Notes under the pieces: model-generated
Told to the model about the DNA's origin: nothing
What the model saw: the letters and a program-made list of their open reading frames with translations, nothing else
Database searches by the model: none
In this document: piece by piece, positions 17,132 to 26,426 of the stretch
Numbering within the stretch: position 1 is the stretch's first letter
How the letters are laid out: the number at the start of each line of letters is the position of its first letter
Program-made: the position numbers and the translations under genes
NCBI GenBank assembly: GCA_963719005.1
Contig: CAVRAR010000008.1
Coordinates: 471,806-535,805, forward strand
Direction: 5' to 3'
DNA from: G963675935 sp963719005
GTDB taxonomy: Bacteria > Planctomycetota > Planctomycetia > Pirellulales > Thermoguttaceae
DNA length: 64,000 bases

Positions 17132-18097
17132 ATGAAGGTAGCCGATCTGCTGGAATCGCGACGCATGCAGTGGCGGGAGTTGGAACAACTCTGCGAGCGG
17201 ACGAACCACTGGTGGCGGAAGAGGATGCCGGCGGCCGACGTATTGCGGTTCTCGGCGCTCTACCGGGCCGCCTGCGCCGATCTTGCCCTGGCCGACGCCT
17301 ACCAACTTCCCCCCGCGACCATCGAGTATTTGCACCAACTCGTCGGCCGGGCGCACAACCAGCTCTATCGCGGCGAGGCGCTCACGTTCCGCGGATGGTT
17401 CCGCGAGCTGTTCGTGCTCGTACCGCGACGGCTGCGGGCCGACCGTTGTCTGTGGCTGGCGGCGGGCATTTTCTGGGGATTGTTCCTGCTGACGGCCCTG
17501 CTGGCTCGCTATACGCCCGACTTCGCCGAGTGCGTCCTCACCAAGGAGCAAATGATGACGCTCGAGGAGATGTATTCGAAGCCGGTCGAACGCAGCCTCT
17601 TCGACGGGGGACAACAGGGTAGCTTCATGGGCGGATTCTATATCTACAACAACGGCAGTATCGGGCTGCAATGCTTCGCGTTCGGTCTGTTTCTGGGGAT
17701 CGGCGGGCTTTACGAGACCATCTTCAACTCCGTGATACTCGGCACCGTGTTCGGATTCATGGCGAAATCGGCGCATGCGGACAATTTCTTCCAGTTCGTC
17801 ACCGCGCACGGCCCCTTCGAGCTGACGGCCGTCGTGCTTTGTGCGGCGGCGGGAATGCGGCTCGGCTTTTCGGTGGTCTGGACGCACGGCCTGACGCGGA
17901 TCGACTCGCTTCGGCTTGCGGGCAAGGAGTCGATGTCGACCGTCTGGGCGGCGTTGGTGCTGTTCGTGTTGGCCGCCGGGATCGAGGGTTTCGTCTCGCC
18001 ATCGGCGCTGCCGTACCCGTTCAAGGCGGCCGTGGCGATCCTCTCGACCGTTCTCCTGTTGGTTTACTTCCTTGTGCTCGGCCGGGGAAAGCGCTGA
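17132..18097 (+). CDS. Stage II sporulation M-type membrane protein (SpoIIM/DUF95)
   Basis: 321 aa. A soluble helical N-terminus (VADLLESRRMQWRELEQLCE) is followed by about five membrane helices, the first at LWLAAGIFWGLFLLTALLA. Between helices, GFYIYNNGSIGLQCFAFGLF and TAHGPFELTAVVLCAAAGMR (the conserved HGxxE motif) are SpoIIM family hallmarks. In Bacillus SpoIIM works with peptidoglycan hydrolases in engulfment; in non-sporulating bacteria the family sits beside RDD and MoxR-DUF58 genes, as here, with unknown role. The ATG at 17132 follows GGGGTG. The next gene starts 3 bp after the stop, which implies translational coupling. Confidence 0.9.
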   Translation: MKVADLLESRRMQWRELEQLCERTNHWWRKRMPAADVLRFSALYRAACADLALADAYQLPPATIEYLHQLVGRAHNQLYRGEALTFRGWFRELFVLVPRRLRADRCLWLAAGIFWGLFLLTALLARYTPDFAECVLTKEQMMTLEEMYSKPVERSLFDGGQQGSFMGGFYIYNNGSIGLQCFAFGLFLGIGGLYETIFNSVILGTVFGFMAKSAHADNFFQFVTAHGPFELTAVVLCAAAGMRLGFSVVWTHGLTRIDSLRLAGKESMSTVWAALVLFVLAAGIEGFVSPSALPYPFKAAVAILSTVLLLVYFLVLGRGKR

Positions 18098-18100
18098 ACG

Positions 18101-18915
18101 ATGCAACTCGACTGCAATCGAATCGTGATCCGCGAACGCGGCTGGCTTGACGTGCTCGACTTGGCGCTGCGCGTGACTCGCGTGTACGCGTGGCCGCTGC
18201 TGCTGACGCTTGCGATCGGGGTGGCGCCGGCCATGCTGCTGAACGGCTGGTTGCTGGCCGGGATGGCCGAGCCCGCGTTGGACGAGGCGGCCCCGTTCGC
18301 GTATCTGTGGTGGATGTTGCTGCTGGTGCTCTTCGAGATGCCGCTGGCGACGGCCTTGGCCACGTTGTATCTCGGCGAGGCGGTGTTTCAGGAACGGCCA
18401 AGAGTGCGAAGTCTCATCGGCGGTTTCTTTGCGCGCTGCCGCAGTTGTTCCTTTTTCAGGTGTTGCTGCGGGCGGTGTTGATTCCGCTGGTCGTCACCTG
18501 GTTCGTGCCGTTTTCGGTGTGGCCGTATCTGAACGAGGTGATTTTATTGGAGTGCAACCCGTTGCGGCCGCACCGGCGGGGCCAGATGACGACGTTCCGC
18601 CGCAGCATGGCCCTGCACGGCGGCAGCATCGGCGACCTGTTCGCCCGCTGGTTGGGCTCCGTGGCCTTCGGCGGCTTGCTGTTTGCCTCCTTTTGGCTCA
18701 CCATGCAAGGGCTGGCCGGAGTATTGGTGAGCGAGTGGAAGTGGGAGGGGTTGACCTACACGCTTTATTTTCCGCTGGCCCTCTGGCTGACCGTAGGCTA
18801 CTTTACGGTGGCCCGGTTTTTGGGCTATCTTGATCTGCGGATTCGCAACGAAGGTTGGGAAGTCGAGTTGATGATGCGCGCCGAGGCGGCCAGGATGTCG
18901 AGGCAACTGACATGA
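18101..18915 (+). pseudogene. Multi-pass membrane protein of the MoxR cluster, frameshifted
   Basis: About 270 aa when two frames are joined near 18428. Part one (MQLDCNRIVIRERGWLDVLD, then VYAWPLLLTLAIGVAPAMLL) holds two to three helices. Part two (LPQLFLFQVLLRAVLIPLVV, LLFASFWLTMQGLAGVLVSE, YTLYFPLALWLTVGYFTVAR) holds three more. Conserved-looking elements include NEVILLECN and RNEGWEVEL. Genes of this type often lie between SpoIIM and DUF4129 genes. The start is 3 bp after spoIIM and the end overlaps the DUF4129 start by ATGA, so the joined reading fits an operon; the frame break may be a sequencing error. Confidence 0.7.
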
Positions 18916-19544
18916 GCGATCCCGTCACCAGCGGCCGCGACGCCCTCGACCATTGGTTCGGCTACCCGTGGTACGACGCGAAGACCGACGCCGTCCGCCG
19001 CGTCAACGTGCCGAAGCCGTGGAACTGGCACTGGCACTGGGGTGACGGATTTTCCATCGGCTCGGTGTTGCAGGTACTCGGGTGGATTGCGGTCGTGTTG
19101 TTGGTGGCCGCTTTGGTCTACTTCGTGGTCCGCGCCATCCAGCAGCGAGAACGCCGCAAGTCGGGCGGGGGTGAGGAGGAACCGGCCGGCGGCGCCGATC
19201 GGGTGGAATCGCTGCCGCTGCCCGTCAACGCCCGCCACCTCGATCTGCTGGCCGAGGCCAAGCGATGCCGCGAGCAGGGCGATTACGGCCGAGCGATCAT
19301 CTTTCTCTTCAGCCATCAGTTGTTGCAGCTCGACAAGCACGGGCGGGTTCACCTGGCTCGGGGCAAGACCAATCGCCAATACCTGCGGGAGATTCGCCCC
19401 TGGCCGGCGCTCGGAGGGCTGGTCGAGCAGACGACGCTGATGTTCGAGGACGTATTTTTCGGCCATCACCCGTTGGAACGTCCAGCGTTCGAGGCGTGCT
19501 GGTTGCGGTTGGACGAGTTCGAGAAACTGGTGGGGAGCGGTTAG
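18912..19544 (+). CDS. DUF4129 domain membrane protein
   Basis: 210 aa. A short N-terminal region, one membrane helix (VLQVLGWIAVVLLVAALVYF), a charged linker, then a soluble domain with GDYGRAIIFLFSHQLLQLDK and GKTNRQYLREIRPWPALGGL, ending FEDVFFGHHPLERPAFEACW. The GKTNREYLRE-type motif and the late aromatic segment are typical of DUF4129, often called a transglutaminase-associated domain. The ATG overlaps the previous stop (ATGA). It belongs to the MoxR-DUF58 cluster; biochemical function unknown. Confidence 0.85.
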   Translation: MSDPVTSGRDALDHWFGYPWYDAKTDAVRRVNVPKPWNWHWHWGDGFSIGSVLQVLGWIAVVLLVAALVYFVVRAIQQRERRKSGGGEEEPAGGADRVESLPLPVNARHLDLLAEAKRCREQGDYGRAIIFLFSHQLLQLDKHGRVHLARGKTNRQYLREIRPWPALGGLVEQTTLMFEDVFFGHHPLERPAFEACWLRLDEFEKLVGSG

Positions 19545-19583
19545 TTTGGCCGCGCCCGAAGGGAAGCGCTTAGCGAAAATCGT

Positions 19584-19727
19584 TTAGCCGCCGCGTCCAC
19601 GCGGCGTGAGGGATAAGTGAAAACGGAAGAAAGCGGAATGAGCGAACGTGCATCAAACGCGCTGCTGCGGCGCGGCAGCAACGCATGCGCTCTCGCTGGG
19701 CGCCGCGTGGACGCGGCGGCTAAACGG
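19584..19727. repeat. Inverted repeat pair AGCCGCCGCGTCCACGCGGC
   Basis: TAGCCGCCGCGTCCACGCGG (19584-19606) and its inverse CGCCGCGTGGACGCGGCGGC (about 19701-19724) bracket the start of the DUF4350 gene. The right copy is translated as AGRRVDAAAKRV between the start codon and the signal peptide. Confidence 0.75.
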
Positions 19728-20834
19728 GTTTTCGTTTCCGTTTCACTCCTCCTCCTGCTGTCCACCGGTTGTTCCCGCGTCGATACGATCTACGGCCAGC
19801 GGCAAGGGCTGGGGGCAAAGCACAGCGTCAACGGCACCGCTGTCTTGGGAGAAATGTTCGAGCACGCCGGGCATCGCGTCTTTTCCTGGAACGCCCTCTC
19901 GCCGCGATTGCAGCAAAAGGCCGACTGCATCGTCTGGTTCCCCAACGATTTCGAGCCGCCGAAGAAGGAGGTCCGCAAGTGGCTCAACGACTGGCTGACG
20001 GCGAAAGCCGGCCGCACGGTGATTTACGTCGGCCGCGACTTCGACGCCGCGCCGTGGTATTGGAGACGCGTTTTGCCCGACGCCCCGCAGGAGCAGCGCG
20101 AACTCGTGCAGGAGGAGCTGTCCAACGCCGAAAGCCATTTCTCCTTCGGACGTGAGACGCTGCCGAAGTCGGAGAACTGCCGATGGTTCAAGATCGACAG
20201 CTCCCCGCCGCTTCGGCAGGTGAAGAAGCTCGAAGGCGACGCCGCCTGGCTCGACGGCGTCGACGGCGCGAAGACCGACATCGAACTCCGCAGCCGGATC
20301 ACGCCCTCCAGAAGGGCCGAAGTGCTGCTGCGCTCGGGCGGCGACGCGCTGGTCAGCCGTAGGGAGTACGACGACAGCCAATTGATCGTCGTCGCAAACG
20401 GTTCGTTCCTGTTGAACTTGCCGCTGGTGAATCACGAACATCGAAAGCTGGCGGGCAAGCTGATCGACGCCGTCGGGCCGTCCGGCCAGACCGTCGTGTT
20501 TCTGGAAAGCTACGCCGGCGGGCCGCCCATCCGCCCCGACGATCCCGCCGCCGAGGGCATCAACGGCTGGGAAGTCTTCAACCGCTGGCCGACCAACTGG
20601 ATCCTGCTGCATCTGGCCGCCGTCGGCATCATCTTCTGCTTTTCGCGCTGGCCGATTTTCGGCCGGGCAAAGACGTGCGAGACCGTGAGCGATTCCGACT
20701 TCGCCCGCCACGTCGACGCCCTGGCCGATCTGCTGAAACACTCCGCGATCGAGCCTATGCGATGGAGAGAATTCTCAATTATCGACAGAAGACGGAACGG
20801 GACAAATGAGAAAGGAATGACGAAATCCGAATGA
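19638..20834 (+). CDS. DUF4350 lipoprotein of the MoxR cluster
   Basis: About 398 aa. The lipobox LLLLLSTGC predicts a lipid-anchored start of the mature protein. TAVLGEMFEHAGHRVFSWNA and VVANGSFLLNLPLVNHEHRK are typical of DUF4350, which usually pairs with DUF4129, MoxR and DUF58. A membrane helix (NWILLHLAAVGIIFCFSRWP) is near the C-terminus. About 30 residues before the signal peptide are encoded by an inverted repeat, and the last residues lie in an ATGACGAA repeat block (GTNEKGMTKSE), so both ends appear to have been remodelled by repeats. The start at 19638 is the best ATG but uncertain. Confidence 0.75.
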   Translation: MSERASNALLRRGSNACALAGRRVDAAAKRVFVSVSLLLLLSTGCSRVDTIYGQRQGLGAKHSVNGTAVLGEMFEHAGHRVFSWNALSPRLQQKADCIVWFPNDFEPPKKEVRKWLNDWLTAKAGRTVIYVGRDFDAAPWYWRRVLPDAPQEQRELVQEELSNAESHFSFGRETLPKSENCRWFKIDSSPPLRQVKKLEGDAAWLDGVDGAKTDIELRSRITPSRRAEVLLRSGGDALVSRREYDDSQLIVVANGSFLLNLPLVNHEHRKLAGKLIDAVGPSGQTVVFLESYAGGPPIRPDDPAAEGINGWEVFNRWPTNWILLHLAAVGIIFCFSRWPIFGRAKTCETVSDSDFARHVDALADLLKHSAIEPMRWREFSIIDRRRNGTNEKGMTKSE

Positions 20835-20972
20835 CGAATGACGAAGAGAATGACGAAGCTCGAATGACGAATGACGAAGAGACGCGATGGCGAAGGGATC
20901 ATTCGTCATTTGGGTTTTGGATTTCGTCATTCCCTTCGTCATTCGTCCTTCGAGCTTCGTCATTCGCCAATA
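20815..20972. repeat. GAATGACGAA-type inverted repeat cluster
   Basis: Several GAATGACGAA units are followed by ATTCGTCATTTGGG, TTCGTCATTCCC and TTCGTCATTCG units. It lies between the DUF4350 and moxR genes and includes the DUF4350 stop codon. Confidence 0.8.
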
Positions 20973-20994
20973 AACCTCCCCCAAGGATAAACGC

Positions 20995-21937
20995 ATGAAC
21001 AAGGAACTCTTCGACCGGATCACCGCCGAGATTCGCAAGATTTACGTTGGCCAGGACGAATTGGTGCTGGGCACGCTGGTGGCGCTGTTTTCCAACGGCC
21101 ACGTGTTGATTGAAAGCGTGCCGGGGCTGGGCAAAACGCTCTTCGTCCGGGCGCTGGGGCACGTGCTGGGCTGCCGTTTCGGCCGCATCCAATTCACCGC
21201 CGATCTGATGCCCTCCGACATCACCGGGGCCCCGATCTTCGACATGAAGACGCAGGAGTTTCGTTTTCGCCCCGGCCCGGTCTTCACGCAACTGCTGCTG
21301 GCCGACGAGATCAACCGCTCGCCGGCCAAAACGCACGCCGCGCTGTTGGAAGTAATGCAGGAGCATCGGGTGACGATCGACGGCACGACCTACAAGGTCG
21401 AGCGGCCCTTCCTGGTGATGGCCACGCAAAACCCGATCGAGTCGGAAGGGACGTACAACCTGCCCGAGGCCCAATTGGACCGCTTCATGCTCAAGCTGGT
21501 CATCAATTATCCGAACGCCGAGGAGGAGGCCAACGTGCTGGAGTTGCACAGCACGCAGGTCGAGTTGGACAACCGCCTCGGCGAGCTGCAAACGGTCACC
21601 AACCCCGAGGAGATCGTTGCGATCACGCAGCGGAACAGCCAGGTGACGATCGATCCGAAGTTGTTGGGCTACATCAATTCGCTGGTGCGAAGCACGCGCG
21701 ACTGGCCGCAGTTTCATCTGGGGGCGTCGCCGCGGGCGGGCATTGCGATGATGCAGGGCGCGCACGCTGGCGGCGTTTCGCGGCCGCGATTACGCCGTCC
21801 CCGACGACGTGGTCGAATTGGCCCTGCCCGTGCTCCGCCACCGCGTCATCCTTTCGGCCGAAGCCGAAGTGGAAGGCCATACCGTCGACGAGTTGTTGGG
21901 CGAGGTGATCCAATCGGTGGAGGTGCCGCGGCTGTGA
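20995..21937 (+). pseudogene. MoxR-type AAA+ ATPase, frameshifted near the C-terminus
   Basis: MoxR ATPases act as chaperones that mature or activate partner protein complexes. Walker A is SVPGLGKTLF, Walker B LLLADEINRSPAKTHAALLE, sensor 1 VMATQNPIESEGTYNLPEAQ; GASPRAGIAMMQGA is the lid motif. Near 21757 the frame shifts; the expected tail RTLAAFRGRDYAVPDDVVEL and LRHRVILSAEAEVEG is found in another frame, ending at 21937. Joined, it is about 313 aa, normal for the family. Without the correction the frame runs straight on into the DUF58 gene, producing a false fusion. The start ATG at 20995 has an AAGGA site. Confidence 0.85.
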
Positions 21938-23319
21938 CCCCCTTGGCCTTGGTGCTGTTAAAGCTCTTGGCGATTGCCTTGCCGCTGGTGGGGCTGGCTT
22001 GGGGGCTGCGCATCTATCCTCGGCCGCGGCTGGTCTATGCGGCCATCGCCCCGGCGCTGGCGGCGTGGACGATCTTGGCCATGGCGGAAATGATGTGGCT
22101 GGTGGCGGCCGTCGACGCCGCTTTGCTGCTGTTGGTTCTGGGCGATCTGTTGACCCTGCCGCGGCGAAAGTGGCTCTCGGTCGAACGCCACGCCGGACGG
22201 ATCGCCTCGCTGCGGAAAAATCATGCGGTGTCGCTGCTGTTGCTGAACCACTCGCGGCGGCGGCTGACCGTGGAGGTGCGCGACGACGTGCCGTACGAAT
22301 TGGACCCGCGGCCCGCCGAGTTTTTCCTGCCCCTGTTGCCCAACAGCCGTTCGACGTTGCACTACGTGCTTCAACCCAGCCGCCGCGGGGCGTTCGCGAT
22401 CCAACGGGTTCACGTCCGCGCGAGGAGCCGGCTGGGGTTCTGGCAGTATCTGATCGATTACCCGATCGAAACGGCGATCCACGTCTATCCCGACATGCAG
22501 CAACTTTCGCAATACGCGCTGTTGGCCCGCACCAACCGTTTGAGCCTGCTGGGCGTGCGCCGGGCGCGAAAGATCGGCCAAGACCACGATTTCGAACGGC
22601 TGCGCGATTACAACATCGACGACAACTACAAACACATCGACTGGCGGGCGACCGCGCGGCGGCGAAAACTCACCGTCAGGGACTATCAGGTCAGCCAGAG
22701 CCAGCGGATCATCTTTCTGATCGACTGCGGGCGGATGATGACCAATCGGGCGGCCGGGCTGAGCCTGCTGGATCACTCGATCAACGCCGCGCTCATGCTC
22801 GGCTACGTGGCGCTGCGGCAGGGCGACAGCGTCGGCATGATTACCTTCTCCGACGAGATTCACGGCTTCGTGCCGCCCTGCGGCGGCATGAACCAGATGA
22901 ACCGCCTGCTGCACGCCTCCTTCGACCGCTTCCCGCGGCTGACCGAATCGCGCTACGACGAGGCGTTCCGCTACCTCGGCTCGCACTGCCGCAAGCGCTC
23001 GCTGGTCGTGCTGGTCACCAACGTCATCGACCAGGTCAACACCGATCAGATCGAACGCTACCTGACGAACCTGGTCGGGCGGCACCTGCCGATGGGCGTG
23101 CTGCTGCGCGACCGGCGGATGTTCGACATCGCCGACACCGATGGCGGGGAAAACCAGTTTTGGCGCACGGCCGCCGCGGCCGACATTCTCGCCTGGCGAC
23201 ACCAGGCGCTCGTCGATCTGCGGCGGAAAGGCGTGCTGATGCTCGACGTCTTTCCCGAAGACATGACCGCGCCGTTGATCAACCGCTATCTGGAGATCAA
23301 GGCCCGGCACTTGCTGTAA
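21934..23319 (+). CDS. DUF58 protein (MoxR partner)
   Basis: 461 aa. Two membrane helices at the N-terminus (LALVLLKLLAIALPLVGLAW; AAWTILAMAEMMWLVAAVDA), then a beta domain (SRRGAFAIQRVHVRARSRLG) and the DUF58 signature RRARKIGQDHDFERLRDYNI followed by DNYKHIDWRATARRRKL. The C-terminal half is von Willebrand A-like (IIFLIDCGRMM). The GTG start at 21934 overlaps the moxR stop by GTGA. DUF58 proteins are the usual membrane partners of MoxR ATPases; function in envelope biogenesis is likely but unproven. Confidence 0.9.
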   Translation: MTPLALVLLKLLAIALPLVGLAWGLRIYPRPRLVYAAIAPALAAWTILAMAEMMWLVAAVDAALLLLVLGDLLTLPRRKWLSVERHAGRIASLRKNHAVSLLLLNHSRRRLTVEVRDDVPYELDPRPAEFFLPLLPNSRSTLHYVLQPSRRGAFAIQRVHVRARSRLGFWQYLIDYPIETAIHVYPDMQQLSQYALLARTNRLSLLGVRRARKIGQDHDFERLRDYNIDDNYKHIDWRATARRRKLTVRDYQVSQSQRIIFLIDCGRMMTNRAAGLSLLDHSINAALMLGYVALRQGDSVGMITFSDEIHGFVPPCGGMNQMNRLLHASFDRFPRLTESRYDEAFRYLGSHCRKRSLVVLVTNVIDQVNTDQIERYLTNLVGRHLPMGVLLRDRRMFDIADTDGGENQFWRTAAAADILAWRHQALVDLRRKGVLMLDVFPEDMTAPLINRYLEIKARHLL

Positions 23320-23445
23320 ATGACGAAGCTCGAATGACGAAAGAACGACGAGTGACGAAGCACGAATGACGAAGTGACATTTCGTCATTTGGATTTCGTC
23401 ATTTTTTCGACATTCGTCATTCGAGCTTCGTCATTCCGTCGTCAT
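23320..23445. repeat. GAATGACGAA-type inverted repeat cluster
   Basis: The units ATGACGAAGCTCGAATGACG and their inverse TTCGTCATTCGAGCTTCGTC lie between the convergent DUF58 and lipoprotein genes. Confidence 0.8.
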
Positions 23446-24368
23446 TCCCCCCTGGCCACCTTGTCCATCAGCGACTGAACGTATTGCAGGGCTTGGGCCT
23501 GCATGTCGGCCTGCGGCACCTTCGCGGCCGCCGCCTCGGCCCGATCGAGCACTTTGCGGGCCTTGCCGCGGAAGCCGGCCTTGGAGAGCAGCTTGGCAAC
23601 GTCGGCCAAGGCGTACGCCCGCGAATCGGGCGACTTCACTTTGCCGGCCGATTCCAACGCCAGTTCAAAGGTCTTGATCGCGGCGTCGCGCTGGCCGCAC
23701 TCGCTCTGGCTCGCGGCCACGTCGGCCTGGGCCAAACTGCCTTTACGAGCATCGGCGATCGAGCCGGCCAGTTTCAGCGCGATTCCGAGCACGCGATCGC
23801 GATCCGCCGGTTTTTCGATCTTCTGGAACGCCTCGGCGATGGCGCAGAGCGATGCCGTCTTGTCGACGAAGTCTCCGATCTGGCCGGCGATCTCCTCGGC
23901 CGACTTGAGCGTGGCCGCCGCGGCGTCGGGATCCTGCGCCGCGCCTTGCCCCTGTGCCACCAAGGCCAGAGTGGTCGCCTTGCTCTCGGCCGACTCGATT
24001 TTTGCGGCGTCGTCGAGGGCCTCGTCGGCCGCACGCTTGGCGGCCGAGCGATCATCGAGCGTGGCGTTGGTCTTCGCCATCAGAACCAGCGCGCTTGCCT
24101 TGGCTGCCGGGTCGGCGATCGCATCGCAGTCCTTCCAGGCGAGCCGCAGCGTCTCTTCCGCCCCCGCCATGTCCTGCGCCTTGCCCTGTTGACAGCCGAT
24201 GCGGATGAGCTGTTTCGCGCGAAGTTCGGGATCGGGTTCCCGTTTCGCCTGGGCGATCTGCTCGCGGAAGGAGAGTTCGCCCGAGCCTGAATTCGACGTG
24301 CCGCCGCATCCGCCCGGCAGAAGTGCGAGCAGTCCGATTCCCAGCAAGATCACGCATCTTTGCGACAT
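23442..24368 (-). CDS. Lipoprotein with TPR-like helical repeats
   Basis: 308 aa. The signal peptide ends in LLALLPGGCGG, a lipobox. The mature part consists of Ala-rich helical repeats of about 35-40 residues (DMAGAEETLRLAWKDCDAIA, SAAKRAADEALDDAAKIESA, DAAIKTFELALESAGKVKSP), resembling a TPR-type scaffold. The ATG at 24368 begins MSQRCVILLG; the 24401 start would add 11 residues before the signal peptide. Role unknown; a periplasmic protein-binding scaffold is inferred. Confidence 0.75.
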   Translation of the reverse strand: MSQRCVILLGIGLLALLPGGCGGTSNSGSGELSFREQIAQAKREPDPELRAKQLIRIGCQQGKAQDMAGAEETLRLAWKDCDAIADPAAKASALVLMAKTNATLDDRSAAKRAADEALDDAAKIESAESKATTLALVAQGQGAAQDPDAAAATLKSAEEIAGQIGDFVDKTASLCAIAEAFQKIEKPADRDRVLGIALKLAGSIADARKGSLAQADVAASQSECGQRDAAIKTFELALESAGKVKSPDSRAYALADVAKLLSKAGFRGKARKVLDRAEAAAAKVPQADMQAQALQYVQSLMDKVARGE

Positions 24369-24440
24369 GGTTGACGCCTCTTCTCGCATTGAACAGCCCA
24401 TAGCGCAATTATACCTCGTTGCTTTGCTCGGCCCCAGCGC

Positions 24441-25356
24441 TCATTTTCTGGATAGCCAATCGACGTTCGACATCGCCGCCAGCGAAAGCTGCAACGTTTG
24501 CGTGCCGTCGCGGGCGTGACCATGGGCCACTAGCGAGAGATAAAGCTGATTGGCCAACGCCAGGCCGGGCAGGCAAAGGCCCAATCGCCGCGCTTCGGCC
24601 AAGGCGATGCCCAGGTCTTTCACGAAATGCTCCACGAAGAAGCCGGGAGCGAAATCGTTGGCGATGATCCGCGTGCCAAGGTTTGTAAGCGACCAGCTTG
24701 CTGCCCCGCCGCCGGCGACCGACTTCATCACCGTTTCCAGATCGAGGCCGGCTTTGTAAGCGTAGAGCAAGCCCTCGCAAACGCCGATCATGTTGGTGGC
24801 GATGAGGATTTGGTTGGCCATTTTCGCGTGCTGGCCCGCGCCTGGCCCGCCTTGGCGGACGAAGGTCTTGCCCATCGCCGCCCAACAGGGCCGCAGCGAC
24901 TCGACGGCCTCGGCGTTGCCGCCGATCATGATCGAGAGCCGGGCCTCGCGTGCGCCTATGTCGCCGCCGGAGACGGGGGCGTCCAACGAGCAAACGCCGC
25001 AACTTCGCCGCCGTCTCGGCAATCTCGACGGCCAGCGACGGCTCGCTGGTGGTCATGTCTACGATGATCTTTCCCGGCGGGCAACCCTCCAGCACGCCGC
25101 CGGGCCCAAGAATCACCTGCCGCACGTCGGCCGGATAGCCGACGATCGTAAATATCACGTCCGACGCTTCGGCGACGGCCTTGGGGCTTTCGGCCCATGC
25201 CGCGCCGGCGGCCAGCAGCGGCTCGGCCTTCGACCGCGTGCGGTTGAACACCGTGGCGGCGAAGCCGGCGCGGAGCAAATGCCCGCACATGCTCGTCCCC
25301 ATCACACCCGCGCCGATCCAGCCGATGCGGGTCTTGCCGGGTTGCACTATCTCCAT
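24441..25356 (-). pseudogene. 3-hydroxyisobutyrate dehydrogenase-like oxidoreductase, frameshifted
   Basis: Beta-hydroxyacid dehydrogenase family, NAD(P)-dependent. Part one has the Rossmann motif RIGWIGAGVMGTSMCGHLLR, FNRTRSKAEPLLAAGAAWAE and IIVDMTTSEPSLAVEIAETA. Near 25000 the frame changes to LDAPVSGGDIGAREARLSIM, then AKMANQILIATNMIGVCEGL with the catalytic Lys (AKMANQ), and YLSLVAHGHARDGTQTLQLS. Joined length is about 304 aa, normal for the family. The ATG at 25356 has GGAG 6 nt upstream. Likely substrates are 3-hydroxyisobutyrate or tartronate semialdehyde; the sequence does not settle this. The break may be a sequencing error. Confidence 0.8.
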
Positions 25357-25486
25357 CGTCGTCTCCGTGGAAGAAGAGGATCGTTCCGATCGGCCTATCT
25401 TGGCAAGCGGAGCCGACGGCGTCAAGAATGACGCGGACAGACCGTTGACGTCGATTTGGCGGGGCAAGACGGAGATCGGCGAGGGC

Positions 25487-25556
25487 GGTGGGGCAGACAT
25501 TCTTGTCTGCCCAATGTGCCACATTCTCCCTGACAGACAGGAATGTCTGCCCCACC
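25487..25556. repeat. GGTGGGGCAGACATTCTTG palindromic element, intergenic copy
   Basis: The arm GGTGGGGCAGACATTCTTGT, a spacer of about 27 bp, and the inverse arm ACAGGAATGTCTGCCCCACC. It gives a clean view of a full element outside genes. Confidence 0.85.
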
Positions 25557-25571
25557 GGTGAGAAATGAGAC

Positions 25572-25904
25572 TCAGGCGGCCTTGTCCGCGGTCTTCACGT
25601 CGGACAGGTTGCGGCTGAATTGCAGCGAGTCGAGCAATTCGGCGAGGCTGAGCGTGCGATTCTCGAACTCCAGCGGGATTTCGGTGCCGGGATCGCAAAC
25701 CAGATCGACCGTGCCGTCTTCGCCGACCAGCGGGTCGAACTCGCGGAGCAGCCCGTCTTGAACCGCCTGCCGGACGAGGTGTCCCCGCGTCGCCGAAACG
25801 TCGTGGGCCCGACTGCCCAGGCTGTCGGCCGCGCGCTTTGCCAAAGCGGGCAGGTACTCGCTGGGAATCTCGATTACCTTGGGAACGTATACCTTGATCT
25901 GCAT
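25572..25904 (-). CDS. Small protein of unknown function
   Basis: 110 aa, acidic, no signal peptide or membrane helix. It starts MQIKVYVPKVIEIPSEYLPA and has an evenly mixed, protein-like composition. The ATG at 25904 removes a 64-residue upstream extension that reads through repeats. No family recognised. It lies just upstream of a palindromic element on the same strand as the dehydrogenase gene. Confidence 0.55.
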   Translation of the reverse strand: MQIKVYVPKVIEIPSEYLPALAKRAADSLGSRAHDVSATRGHLVRQAVQDGLLREFDPLVGEDGTVDLVCDPGTEIPLEFENRTLSLAELLDSLQFSRNLSDVKTADKAA

Positions 25905-26426
25905 GTTGCCTGACTCCTGAAGACTAACGGTCGCCCGTATTAGGCACACGCCGTGTGCCGTTCTAAGTGCTCTGTTGAGGCTCGCTTGATACGCCGAGCG
26001 GCACGCGGCGTGTGCCGAATACCTGGCCCAACACCCTGCATTCCCCCAACTTGGGCTAAACCGGCTGGCGACGGTGCGCTGCGGCGCATGTTTCACGTAT
26101 CGGCAGACAGATCAGGGGGATTGCATGGTTTCTGCGGGATTCCTGGGGACTGTCCGAATTTTCGTGTCAGCGAAAATGGGACTGTCCCCCTTGGGCGCGG
26201 TGCCCCGCACAATGGGCGGCGCGGGCTGCATTACTCCACCATCTTGGGGCAATGCACCAGCGCGTTCGCCCTCGACTCCGTCTGGTTCACCTGTTAAAAT
26301 GGGCGATCCTTGAGGCGGCCCTGCGACAAGAAGCAGGCCGCGAGATGCCCAGGTGGGCGGCCGGCAATCTTTAGCAACCCCTTCTGACGCTGAAAGCCGA
26401 CCGCTGACCGCTGAATTGGTGAGTGC
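25905..26426. repeat. Intergenic region with palindromic elements
   Basis: Contains GGCACACGCCGTGTGCC and GGCACGCGGCGTGTGCC palindromes (about 25945-26015) and, at 26145-26190, a GGGGACTGTCCGAATTTTCG ... GAAAATGGGACTGTCCCCC element. No coding potential was found. The ketosynthase-like gene follows. Confidence 0.65.

Noticed and set aside
20995..23319. A 774-aa MoxR-DUF58 fusion protein
   Set aside because: The middle (GVSRPRLRRPRRRGRI...) is shadow sequence. The true MoxR tail lies in another frame and ends at 21937, overlapping a GTG start of DUF58.
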